From positions 2,666,001 through 2,730,000 of the forward strand of contig NC_013216.1 in the NCBI RefSeq assembly GCF_000024205.1: a stretch of DNA of 64,000 bases, read 5' to 3'. The translations under genes were made by a program, and so were the position numbers. Below are positions 27,806 to 36,506 of this stretch, one piece after another; position 1 is the stretch's first letter; the number at the start of each line of letters is the position of its first letter. This stretch comes from Desulfofarcimen acetoxidans DSM 771. GTDB lineage: Bacteria; Bacillota; Desulfotomaculia; Desulfotomaculales; Desulfofarciminaceae. A model generated the notes under the pieces. That model saw nothing but the letters and a program-made list of their open reading frames with translations, was not told the origin of the DNA and ran no database searches.

Positions 27806-28123
27806 ATGAATCAAAACTGTAGTATTGCATGCTGTAAATTTACGTTTAGCGAGGAGGAGAAAAATCACTACACTCAACTAAGAAATAAAATATTCAACGA
27901 TCTGATTCGAACAGAGGAACTAGCCGATGGATATTCTTTTATCTTTTCTGTGTCAGAAAGAGACTTTCTTCACGACCTTGCGGACTGGATTCCTCTCGAA
28001 AAAAAATGTTGCCCTTTCCTTCAATTTTCGGTATTAATAAACCAAGACGAATATGTTAGACTTCAGTTAACTGGGCCAAGTGAAGTTAAAAACTTCCTCC
28101 TGAACGAACTAGAACTTAATTAG
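27806..28123 (+). CDS. small CCPF-motif protein divergent from MerR
   Basis: 105 aa from the ATG at 27806, preferred over 27770 because GAGGAGG lies 8 bases upstream. N-terminal CSIACC and the central LEKKCCPFLQFSV resemble small cytosolic proteins found beside MerR-type mercury and organic-stress regulators. The paired Cys (about residues 8-9 and 67-68) could bind a thiophilic metal. Driven by the MerR-type promoter at 27711. The role is inferred from motif and context. Confidence 0.75.
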   Translation: MNQNCSIACCKFTFSEEEKNHYTQLRNKIFNDLIRTEELADGYSFIFSVSERDFLHDLADWIPLEKKCCPFLQFSVLINQDEYVRLQLTGPSEVKNFLLNELELN

Positions 28124-28155
28124 AATTGCACTATCTAATTGTCTAATAGTACAGT

Positions 28156-28389
28156 TTAAAATAAAAATAAGCTCGCCAGCCCCAGTAGCCAGCGAGCCTT
28201 TTCACAATAGGCGTTGAATATGGGAATTTTAATTTCAAAAACATGATCTATACACAATCTCCGGTACCAGTGGCTATTCCAGTATGGCCGGTGAGACGGA
28301 TCATTAAGGCAAACCGGTTTGTCAGGTAAAAAATCTTTATAATTTTTCAGATAACACTGAACATCTGGGCAAGGAATTGGTATTCTCAT
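28156..28389 (-). pseudogene. fragment with a short Cys-containing N-terminal region
   Basis: 77-codon frame beginning MRIPIPCPDVQCYLKNYK and containing NDPSHRPYWNSHWYRRLC. It resembles the N-terminus of transposase-associated zinc-ribbon proteins, but it runs through a terminator stem and then into unrelated sequence. Probably a broken insertion-related gene. Confidence 0.35.
28171..28203 (+). terminator. terminator after the CCPF-motif gene
   Basis: GCTCGC...GCGAGC followed by CTTTTC. The stretch 28124-28654 otherwise contains a minus-strand fragment (28156-28389) and another hairpin with a T run near 28488-28520 (AGCCATC...GATGGCT). Confidence 0.65.
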
Positions 28390-28654
28390 CTTGTAGTGGG
28401 ACTTCGGTCACCATCTGAGAAGCATGGGGAGAGGGTCAGCAAACTCGTGACTCCTATGCTTCTAATGATGAAAGAAGCCATCTCCTTGTTTTTATTCCAA
28501 GGGATGGCTTTTCTGCTTTTACCGCTAAGATTCCTGCCTTATTGGCAAAAAATTGCTGCCTTTATATTTAAAACTCTTTTATAAATTTATTATCAAACGT
28601 TAGGGTCAATCAAAAGTTTAAAAATGTAGTTTCTTACCGCCAACTCAACAAGAC

Positions 28655-29660
28655 TTATATCCTTAGAGAGGTAACTGCCGGAGGAATATCAAGGATAAAC
28701 CTACTTTTAGCCAAAGACATGAACTTTTCATAGCTTTGGAATTGTTGATAAAGAAACTTCTCAAATAAAGCAAATAAGTCATCGCTTACTACTGTCGTAA
28801 GGGATCTCGAATCTATGATTACGTTAGCTTGCAGGGTTAATCCTAGTGCTCCCAGTGTTTCATCATCACTGGATCTTATTTTATTTACCTGTCCCGAACT
28901 ATATTGTTCCGTACGTACAGGAGGTCTAGGAGGAATGGTAAATCCTTCGTTTTTAAGAACATTTTCTATCTTCTCCATCTGCGGCATTATTACATCATTA
29001 CGTAAAGTTTTCATAGCACTTAATAAATTGTTATCCTTAATGCTAGCCATATATGTCTCTACTTTTACCTGGTTCAAGTGCCTGGATGTCAGAGCGTCCC
29101 ATAATACACCGATTTCACTCATATTTAGCGAGTTCTGCTTTGCAGTGGCAGGGGGTGTGGGATCAAAGATATTCCTCTTTTTACCAAGAGCAAAAAAAGT
29201 TTTGTATGCTATTAGGTGATCGCCCATGAGATCTCTAAATGTCCTTCGTACTGATTCCCGGTTCGAAGCTATTACTGCACGGGCATTATACATAATGTAT
29301 ATTTGCCCAAACGCTACCATATTTTTTATTACCTCTTTATCAGTAAGTTTAACATTCTGGCCTGCTCCGGCTGAACCTTGTATTAACTTAGACTCTGGAC
29401 GGGGTGGTACAGTAAACCCTTCCTTCTTTAATTCATCTTCCAATTTTTTTATTTTTAAAAAATATACACCTGTCGTTAATGCTTTTAAATATATCTGTAA
29501 CTCAGGATCTTCGGTATTCATAAGATACATTTCTGCCACTTCTATTAGTTTATAGCCAGAAGTAAGTCCTTCCCAAAGATGATATATCTCCCCTGCATGC
29601 ATCGGTTTTTCTTCTTCGGTTTTTTTGGTAGGGTAAGAGCTTCTTAAATACTTCTAACAT
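28655..29660 (-). CDS. DUF3231 protein, paralogue 1, with an N-terminal A7 frameshift
   Basis: The main frame (28655-29602) gives 315 aa with two repeated helical DUF3231 units (about 1-150 and 160-315). Each starts with a MHAGEIYHLWEGLTSGYKL-like helix and has a PPRP segment. These proteins are typical of spore-formers; function is not established. The first 19 or so residues (ATG at 29660, MLEVFKKLLPYQK) are in another frame, separated at an A7 tract (29622-29628). Paralogue 2 reads straight through the same place. Either a +1 error, decay, or slippage control; no good ribosome binding site precedes the ATG at 29602. Confidence 0.8.
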
Positions 29661-29715
29661 ATTGACATCCTCACAAAATTTTTTATGATAAGTTAAGTAT
29701 AAATAGTTTAAGAAA

Positions 29716-30720
29716 TCACATTCTAATGGAACTTACCTTAGGCGGATTATCTAGGACAAATCTACTTTTAGCGAGGGACATAAGCTTTTCATAACCTTCA
29801 AATTCCTTATAAAGAAAGCTTTTAAAAAGACTAAATATGTCATCCCTAAGTATTGTCATTAAAGCTCTTGAATGCATAATTATGGCAGACTGAAAAGCTA
29901 AAGTAAGAACTCCTAGAGTTTCATCATCACTAGCTCTTATTTTATTTATTTGTCCTGGGCTATATTGTTCTGTGCGTATAGGAGGTCTGGGAGGAATACT
30001 AAACCCTTCGCTTTTAAGAATGTTTTCTAACTTCTCCATCTGTGGAAAAACAATCCCATTGAGTCCCCATTTGATAAGTTTAATTAAATCATTATCTTGT
30101 ATACTTGCTAGATATGTTTCTAAGTTAACTTGACTTAGGTGTCTGGCTGTTAATTCATCCCATATTACACCAACCTCAGCCATATTAAGTGCATTCTGTC
30201 TTACTGTTGCCGCTGGGGGAATGTCAAAAACATTTCTTTGTTTACCAAGCTTAATAAAGGCCTTATATGCTATAATATGCTCACCCATCAGATTTTTAAA
30301 TATCTTGCGAATCGATTCCCTACTGGATGCCATCACTGCACGTGCATTAAACATAATATATATCTGACCTTGAGATACCATAATCTTTACTACCTCTTTA
30401 TCGGTAAGCTTGACTTCTTGACCTGTTCCAGGAGCACCCTGTTTTAACTTAGAAACAGGCCGTGGTGGTACAGTAAAACCTTCGTTTTTTAACACATCTT
30501 CTATTTTTCTGATTTCTACCAGAAAAATGCCTGTTGTTAGTGCTTTCAGCAGTAACTGAAGTTCAGGATCTTCAGTGTTCATTAGATACATTTCTGCTTC
30601 TTCTATCAGCTTATAACCGCCGGTAAGTCCTTCCCATAGATGGTATACCTCACCTGCATGCATGGGTTTTTCTTCTTCAGTATGCTGGAAGGGTATCAAC
30701 TTTTTAAATAACTCTAACAT
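29716..30720 (-). CDS. DUF3231 protein, paralogue 2
   Basis: 334 aa from the ATG at 30720, chosen because AAAGGGTG lies 7 bases upstream (a GTG three codons earlier is possible). Two DUF3231 halves, all helical, ending LAKSRFVLDNPPKVSS. Roughly 65-70% identical to paralogue 1 by eye, so this is a tandem duplication. A third, more distant DUF3231 gene broken by an IS lies at 31476-34603. The cluster suggests a spore-coat or sporulation-related role, inferred only. Confidence 0.85.
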   Translation of the reverse strand: MLELFKKLIPFQHTEEEKPMHAGEVYHLWEGLTGGYKLIEEAEMYLMNTEDPELQLLLKALTTGIFLVEIRKIEDVLKNEGFTVPPRPVSKLKQGAPGTGQEVKLTDKEVVKIMVSQGQIYIMFNARAVMASSRESIRKIFKNLMGEHIIAYKAFIKLGKQRNVFDIPPAATVRQNALNMAEVGVIWDELTARHLSQVNLETYLASIQDNDLIKLIKWGLNGIVFPQMEKLENILKSEGFSIPPRPPIRTEQYSPGQINKIRASDDETLGVLTLAFQSAIIMHSRALMTILRDDIFSLFKSFLYKEFEGYEKLMSLAKSRFVLDNPPKVSSIRM

Positions 30721-30851
30721 AATTATCACCCTTTAGAATCTATATGCTTACACACCAGATGGGCTTGCTCAAACAAAATAAGATGTTTTTGTAATAGCTC
30801 TAACAATTCCAATAAAATCAAGGCTTTAGTAGATTTAAAGTTTTAATATGC

Positions 30852-30992
30852 CTAATAATCTTTGTCCTGTGTTTTCCCAGAATTATATGCAATAATATAT
30901 GAACCAAAAACTAGTGAGCAAACCCCAACCAAAGTCCGAAAACCAGTCTCCTCTATATGTTTTTTAAACTGTGGTAGCAGAGATTCATCCAT
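30852..30992 (-). CDS. small membrane protein, 46 aa
   Basis: MDESLLPQFKKHIEETGF is followed by a hydrophobic segment (about 22-37: VGVCSLVFGSYIIAY) and a charged tail. AGAGGTGG precedes the ATG. It lies upstream of the DUF3231 pair on the same strand. No family recognised. Confidence 0.55.
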   Translation of the reverse strand: MDESLLPQFKKHIEETGFRTLVGVCSLVFGSYIIAYNSGKTQDKDY

Positions 30993-31741
30993 TACAACCA
31001 CCTCTCTACTATATTATCAGATCCTTTATGATAGTTTTTCTTAAGGTATCGATTCTATGTCTGGTAAGTACCGTTTGACATGCAATATAAAATAGTATTT
31101 CATTTTCATTACATTTTAGTCCATTAATTTTTAGTTCTGGGGTAATAATATATAAGAAAAAATCTAAAACAGTATCGATGCCGGAGTGTTATAATGGAAA
31201 ATGCTTTTTTGAAAAACAGGAAACTTTTAAAAGGATTACAAACAGTAGGTAATAGAAGGATGAAACATGGAAATAAAAAATCCTGTTGAACAATCCCCTG
31301 AGAAAGATTTTGATTCAGTGATGAATAATAAACAGAACAAAATATAAGATTGACTTTGTGGTACTTGCAAACCTTTGGGGCGTCTACATGAACAGCGGTG
31401 TCAAAATTTTCTTTGAAAATGTAAATGATAATAGTAAATATATTCTAAAAAAATATATTGATGGGGGAACAAAAAATGGAAATACGTCAAAGCAATACCG
31501 AGCCTTCACCACTTAACGATGTAAAAACAGTTAATAAGGCCATTGAAGCCGAACGAAACGTAAGAATTACTTCATCAGAACTTGCTAATCTTTGGGCTTC
31601 TTGGATGGAAAGTAGTATTAAGGAACGTATTATTAGTTACTTTTTAAGAACAGTTGAAGATAAAGATGTGAAACAAATCTTAGAATATACACTGGGTATC
31701 GCAAAAAAACACCTTAACATAATTTCACAAATTTATTCTAG

Positions 31742-33809
31742 CGGGAGTTTACGAATTAGCATGTCGTTATGAACAAATGAACAGAAATTATCATCTAAAA
31801 AACTAGTGGAGGCCTTGATTTTAAAGGACTTTTTTGCAATTAAAAAGTGGTATTGATGAAGAAAAAGTGTATTACCCTACCGCATAACTCATATTTAACA
31901 TTTTAGACATGTTTTTTGGTTATGAAATGCTTAATTTCAAAGACTTTATTGATGTATGCAGGAATTTTATGCATAAGTGTCGAAGTTATGTATTACCCTA
32001 CCATAATAAAGGGAGGTTTCCATGGCTTCGATCATTAAAAAGAAGAAAAAAAATCAATTTTATTACTATCTGGTAGAGTCTGCCCGAGTTAACGGTAAGC
32101 CAAGAATTGTCCGGCAAAAATATCTTGGACGTGCCGAGGATATTGCCAAGGCTGTTGAAGGCAAATCTGATTTGGAAAATCCCAAGTACAGTATTGTTTT
32201 AGAGTTTGGCACCGTGTGTGCTTTGTATGATATTGCCAAGCAGCTCGGTGTTATTGAAATAATTGATAAGTATGCTCCCAAACGCGAACAAGGGTTAAGT
32301 GTCGGAGAATATATGCTGCTGGCTGCTATAAACAGGGTCGTTAAACCTGTTAGCAAGTTCCAAATTGGTGAATGGTATGATAAAACAATGCTTTATAGAA
32401 TGCTGCCTGCTCCAAAACAATCATTAACAAGTCAAAGATTCTGGGATAATATGAGTTTATTATCTGACTCAGCTATTGAGAGTTTTGAAAATGAATTTAC
32501 GCAACTTATCGTTGATAAATATAATCTTTCTACCGATTTGCTTATTTACGATGCAACCAACTTTTTTACATATATTGATACGTTATCAGCCGATAAGTTA
32601 CCACAACGGGGCCACAGCAAGGAAAAGAGGTCTGATTTGAAGATTGTCGGTTTAGCAATGATGGTTACTCCCGATTTCAATGTCCCTCTTTTTTATGATG
32701 TTTATCCGGGCAATGACAACGACTCTGTTGAGTTTAAGGCAGTTATTGAGAAACTTAAGAACCGCTATATTAATATTTGCGGTAAACCGGGAAATGCAAC
32801 CCTTGTTTTTGATAAGGGAAACAATTCTCTAAATAATATGGATCTTGTTATGAGCGGTGAATTTGCTTTTAATGTTGTAGGTTCTCTTAGGCTTTCTCAA
32901 AATAAATCCTTGCTTGATATTCCAATTCAAGAATACGAGTCGGTTAACAGTGATAATTTTAGAAATGTTAAGGCATACCGGACTACGCTTTCCGTTTATA
33001 ACCGGGAAATGACAGTTTTAGTGGTTTGCAATCCTGAGTTATTTGCCGGACAGATGCAGAGCATTGCAATTAATATTGAAAAATGTACTCTTAAGTTACG
33101 AGTACTGCAGAAATCATTACTTGATCGTGTTGCCGGTGTAACTACAAAAGGGCGTAAGCCCACGGTTACATCTGTACAAAAAAATGTTGCCACTATTCTT
33201 CACGGCGAGTTTATGAGTGATATTTTCGATGTTCAGATATATGAACAAGATGGTCTTGCTCATCTTGATTTTTCTATTAATATCAAACAATTTAACTATG
33301 TTAAAGAACATTTTCTTGGCAAGACAGTCTTATTTACGGATAATCATGATTGGCCAAATGATAAGATAATCTCCACATACAGATCACAATATCATATAGA
33401 AGACGATTTTAGGCAAATGAAAGACACTACATTTTTAGGTTTTCGTCCAATACATCATTGGACTGATCAAAAAATTAAAGTTCATGCTTTCTATTGCGTA
33501 CTGGCCTTAAGACTTTGTTGTTTGTTAAACCGCGTTCTGCATGAAAATGGCCTTAAAATGAGTATAAACAAAATGCTGTCAAGATTATCTGATATTAAAC
33601 AGGTTATTACCGTTTATCCAAAGAAGGGTAATTCAAAAAAGGACAGGGAGTGTTTTTCATTAACGAAAATATCTGCTGAAGAAAAGAGATTATTAGAGGT
33701 TTTAGATATAGGGAAGTATACACTTGGTGGGTAATACACTTTTATCCCTCCGATGCCTTGTGATTGCTGGCATAGAAGGGATCTGTTTCTAATAATTCGT
33801 AAACTCCCG
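31742..33809 (+). mobile_element. IS1634-type element, intact, 2068 bp
   Basis: Perfect 17-base terminal inverted repeats CGGGAGTTTACGAATTA, flanked by CTAG on both sides (31738-31741 and 33810-33813), a possible 4-base target duplication. Confidence 0.9.
32022..33734 (+). CDS. IS1634-family transposase
   Basis: 570 aa. The N-terminus (VESARVNGKPRIVRQKYLG) is typical of the IS1634 group. Catalytic Asp in LLIYDATNFFTY (about 185) and LVFDKGNNS (about 265), and a Y-x2-Q-x3-E-x6-K signature in TYRSQYHIEDDFRQMK (about 450-465). AGGGAGG precedes the ATG and the frame is complete. Its lineage differs from the enzyme at 12104-13918. Confidence 0.93.
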   Translation: MASIIKKKKKNQFYYYLVESARVNGKPRIVRQKYLGRAEDIAKAVEGKSDLENPKYSIVLEFGTVCALYDIAKQLGVIEIIDKYAPKREQGLSVGEYMLLAAINRVVKPVSKFQIGEWYDKTMLYRMLPAPKQSLTSQRFWDNMSLLSDSAIESFENEFTQLIVDKYNLSTDLLIYDATNFFTYIDTLSADKLPQRGHSKEKRSDLKIVGLAMMVTPDFNVPLFYDVYPGNDNDSVEFKAVIEKLKNRYINICGKPGNATLVFDKGNNSLNNMDLVMSGEFAFNVVGSLRLSQNKSLLDIPIQEYESVNSDNFRNVKAYRTTLSVYNREMTVLVVCNPELFAGQMQSIAINIEKCTLKLRVLQKSLLDRVAGVTTKGRKPTVTSVQKNVATILHGEFMSDIFDVQIYEQDGLAHLDFSINIKQFNYVKEHFLGKTVLFTDNHDWPNDKIISTYRSQYHIEDDFRQMKDTTFLGFRPIHHWTDQKIKVHAFYCVLALRLCCLLNRVLHENGLKMSINKMLSRLSDIKQVITVYPKKGNSKKDRECFSLTKISAEEKRLLEVLDIGKYTLGG

Positions 33810-34803
33810 CTAGGGAAAACCACCCCACTCCTATTGGCTTTACGGATGAAGATGTAAATCTTAAAGCTCCCCGTCTTTTTTCCGATTCTGCAATTTTATT
33901 TTTTATAGAAGAATTGACTAGAAGTAGACTTGAAGGGTATAGTACTGCTATATATATGTGTACCCGTACGGATATTCGTAAATATTTTACAGAATGTGTT
34001 GCAGATCCGGCAGAAATTTATAACAGAGTCATAAGTGCTATGTTGTCTAAAGGGTTATATATAAGACCACCGTATATTCCTGTTCCTGAGAACATAGATT
34101 TTGCAAAAAAACAAAGTTATCTGTCCGGTTTTCTAGGTAAACAAAGACCCCTTAATTCTATAGAAATTTCTCATCTATTTTCAGAGCTTCAAAGAAATTT
34201 ACAAAGAAATGCTATGTGTATTGGTTTTAGTCAGGTAGCCAGATCGGAACAAGTACAACGTTATATGGAAAAGGGAAAAGAAATTGCATCTATACATGTT
34301 AAAACCTTCAGTTCATTGTTAATGAATAATAATTTACCTGTGTCAATGACCTGGGATTCTGGTGTTACAGAATCAAAAATTTCACCATTCTCAGATAAGC
34401 TTATGATGCAACAAATAAGGTCATCTAATGTTGTATTAAGTGCATCCTATGGTAGAGCTTTGTCCGTTGTAAGGCACGATTTAATGGTAGTCTTCTTACA
34501 GCTACAGGCAGAAATCTTAAAATTTTTAGAGGACGGGTTAAAAATTATAATTGAAAATGGTTGGTTTGAAAAGCCGCCACAGGCTAAAGAACATTTACAT
34601 TAAGTTTTCCAACTAAACCTGACTTCGTCACATCTCAAGGAAAATGCACAACAAGTAAACTAATTAGAAATTATTTTAACTGAGTTAAACGCAATAATCC
34701 TACTAGTCAATTTCATGAGTTATGCAGTTACAGGTAAATGGTCCCAATCAAATAACAATAAAACCCAACTTCCGAATTATAAAATTTAAATTTTCCATAT
34801 AAT

Positions 34804-34893
34804 GGTGCATAATTAATATTAATTACAACCATAAAAATAAGTAATCCATTAAATGGAAGGATATCGCCCTTTTGTGTCGAATCATCACTACTA
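34804..34893 (-). mobile_element. remnant of the upstream end of the 12041-14034 IS1634-type element
   Basis: About 85% similar to the reverse complement of 13945-14034, beginning GGTGCATAATTAATATTAAT and ending GTGTCGAATCATCACTA. Only this end remains. The IS630 relic abuts it. The stretch 34604-34803 shows no gene. Confidence 0.8.
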
Positions 34894-35513
34894 TATAGAA
34901 CCGAAATAACATGGAGTAGTATTTCACATTCAGTGAGATTTTTTTAACTCTTCCAGCTCATCTTTGGCTAATACATAAGTGGGACGATTATAATGAAAAT
35001 CCATCTTAAGAAGCATGCGCCAAACACCATCTGATGTATATTTAACGCCGTATGTATCATGAATGTAAGAAGCGAGGGTTTTACAATTCCAAGTAGTATG
35101 GGTACTAAAACCAACCTCTGATGGTGATTGTTTCAGTACCTCTTTGACCTCTTCTTTTTGTTCATTGGTTAGCCTTGGCGGTCTTCCCGGTTTTTTTGAT
35201 ACATGAAGCAGTTTTTCAACTCCACCTTCATTAAAGTAAGCAACGTATTTTCTTATGGTTTGTTCACTTATATCAAGATATTCGGCAATCTGCTTTGCTT
35301 GTCTCCCTTTCATGACAAGAATAACAGCTTGAACTCTGCATCTTAGTTTATATGGTGTTTCTCTTTTTATCTTATTCAAATCCTCAATGGTTAAATTTTG
35401 TGGATTGTTTAAATGCAATTTCCTCATGGTAATAATACCCCTCCCCACACTTGATTCTATTTTACAGGATAGGAGTAGAAATTACCATTACTTTATTAGT
35501 CGTTTCTATATAG
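34894..35513 (-). mobile_element. internally deleted IS630 element
   Basis: Both termini survive (CTATATAGAACCG on one side, CGTTTCTATATAG on the other), but the DDE half is gone. The orfA-like part (34930-35448, 172 aa: helix-turn-helix with LDISEQTIRKYVAYF and a GRPPRLT linker) is kept, minus the roughly 10 residues ADPEKQKAFQ found in the copy at 1-157. It keeps the A7 tract before the stop. It could be mobilised in trans by a full element. It lies in the CooC gene. Confidence 0.85.
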
Positions 35514-35946
35514 TAAAACGGCTAAAATGCTCCATTCCCGCTTCTGTATCAACTGCTACAAAATCATAGTTTTCGCCCAAGTTTTCTATATACATACGCA
35601 AAAGGTTATTCGCAACACAATAACACCCCGGCCCCTGGGGATTTCCCATAACTAATAAGTCTAGATCCTGACCCTTAATAAGAGCTTGTTGAAATTTATC
35701 TTTAGTGTTTAAGGTACATCGCATTTCATCCGGAATAGTCTTCAGATTTTTTATCTCCTCCAAATAATCAGAAATAGTAGTGGTGACAGTTAATCCTAAA
35801 GCTTCATTTAAATTAGCATTAGGATCGGCATCTACAGCTAAAATCGAAATTCCTGTTTTCTTACGTACCATTTGTCTTAACATCAAGGTCATAAAGGTAG
35901 TTTTACCAACTCCGCCTTTTCCGGCAACAGCAACATATTTGGTCAC
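35506..35946 (-). pseudogene. cooC: CooC-type nickel-insertion ATPase, truncated by IS630
   Basis: The first ~143 residues of a ParA/MinD-type ATPase that matures carbon monoxide dehydrogenase. Deviant Walker A GKGGVGKTT (about 10-18), VDADPNANL, and the MGNPQGPGCYC motif with the paired CxC typical of CooC (about 109-119). It ends at DTEAGMEHFSR, where the IS630 relic begins. The remaining ~100 residues are not in the window, so it is inactive. Start ATG after GGAGGGA. Confidence 0.88.
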
Positions 35947-36063
35947 ATTAATTCCTCCCTAATTGCTTGAGATTATATGTATATAATATTAATTCTCAGG
36001 ACTAAAAGCAAGCTTGGATGCGCAGAAAATTATAATATATTACCATTAACTACTATGTGGAGC

Positions 36064-36338
36064 TTAAATCATCTGCCGGAAAGAATAAACAAACCTGCGA
36101 ACAGAAGCAGGATGATAACTGGCATGATTTTCTATTTGCACATTTTCTCGTGTTTTAAATAGGAGCACACAGCTCATCACAATGGCGCAGATTATGGTAA
36201 TAGCAACAGCCGTCTGATAACTAAACACATAAGGAAGAAAAAGCATCATAAAAATACCGATTCCGAATTCCGTAAGTCCCTGAACAAATGCGGACAAGCT
36301 ACTATTAAAATCAAAAATAAAAAAACTCCCATTTCCAT
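36064..36338 (-). pseudogene. TauE/SafE permease fragment with internal deletion and frameshift
   Basis: A degraded copy of the intact gene at 40933-41679. It keeps the start MEMG, the first helices (SAFVQGLTEFGIG) and FKTREN, then jumps to a later part (the AGLFIV region), losing the middle. A base is missing near 36298 between the start and SAFVQG. DNA similarity to the intact copy is high, so it is a recent duplicate. Confidence 0.85.
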
Positions 36339-36506
36339 ATCTTTATACCTCCCTAACTTTGTTGTATTTGTTAATAAAATTGCCTGATTAGTGGTTCCAT
36401 AACGTCATCATTATTTACAGTTTGATATTTATAATAATGAGCTATGAGATTCTTAATAGATTTGATTTTGCATCAACTAATGCATTTGAGAATATAATCC
36501 CACCCG

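Larger units (their letters stand above)
31476..34603 (+). pseudogene. DUF3231 gene split by an IS1634-type element
   Basis: 31476-31741 and 33814-34603 are two parts of one gene. With 31742-33809 and one CTAG removed, the frame reads IISQIYSRENHPTPIGF without interruption, 351 aa in total. The ATG at 31476 is preferred because TGATGGGGG lies 8 bases before it. Two DUF3231-type helical halves are visible; the second contains NMLQ-like helices and a PVSMTWDSGVTESKISPFSDKL loop. It is more divergent than the two intact paralogues on the other strand. Small frames at 31195-31346 upstream are doubtful. Confidence 0.88.

Noticed and set aside
31195-31346. Two micro-frames (31 and 26 codons) upstream of the split DUF3231 gene
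   Set aside because: They overlap each other in different frames and lack a recognisable motif; kept only as a remark.
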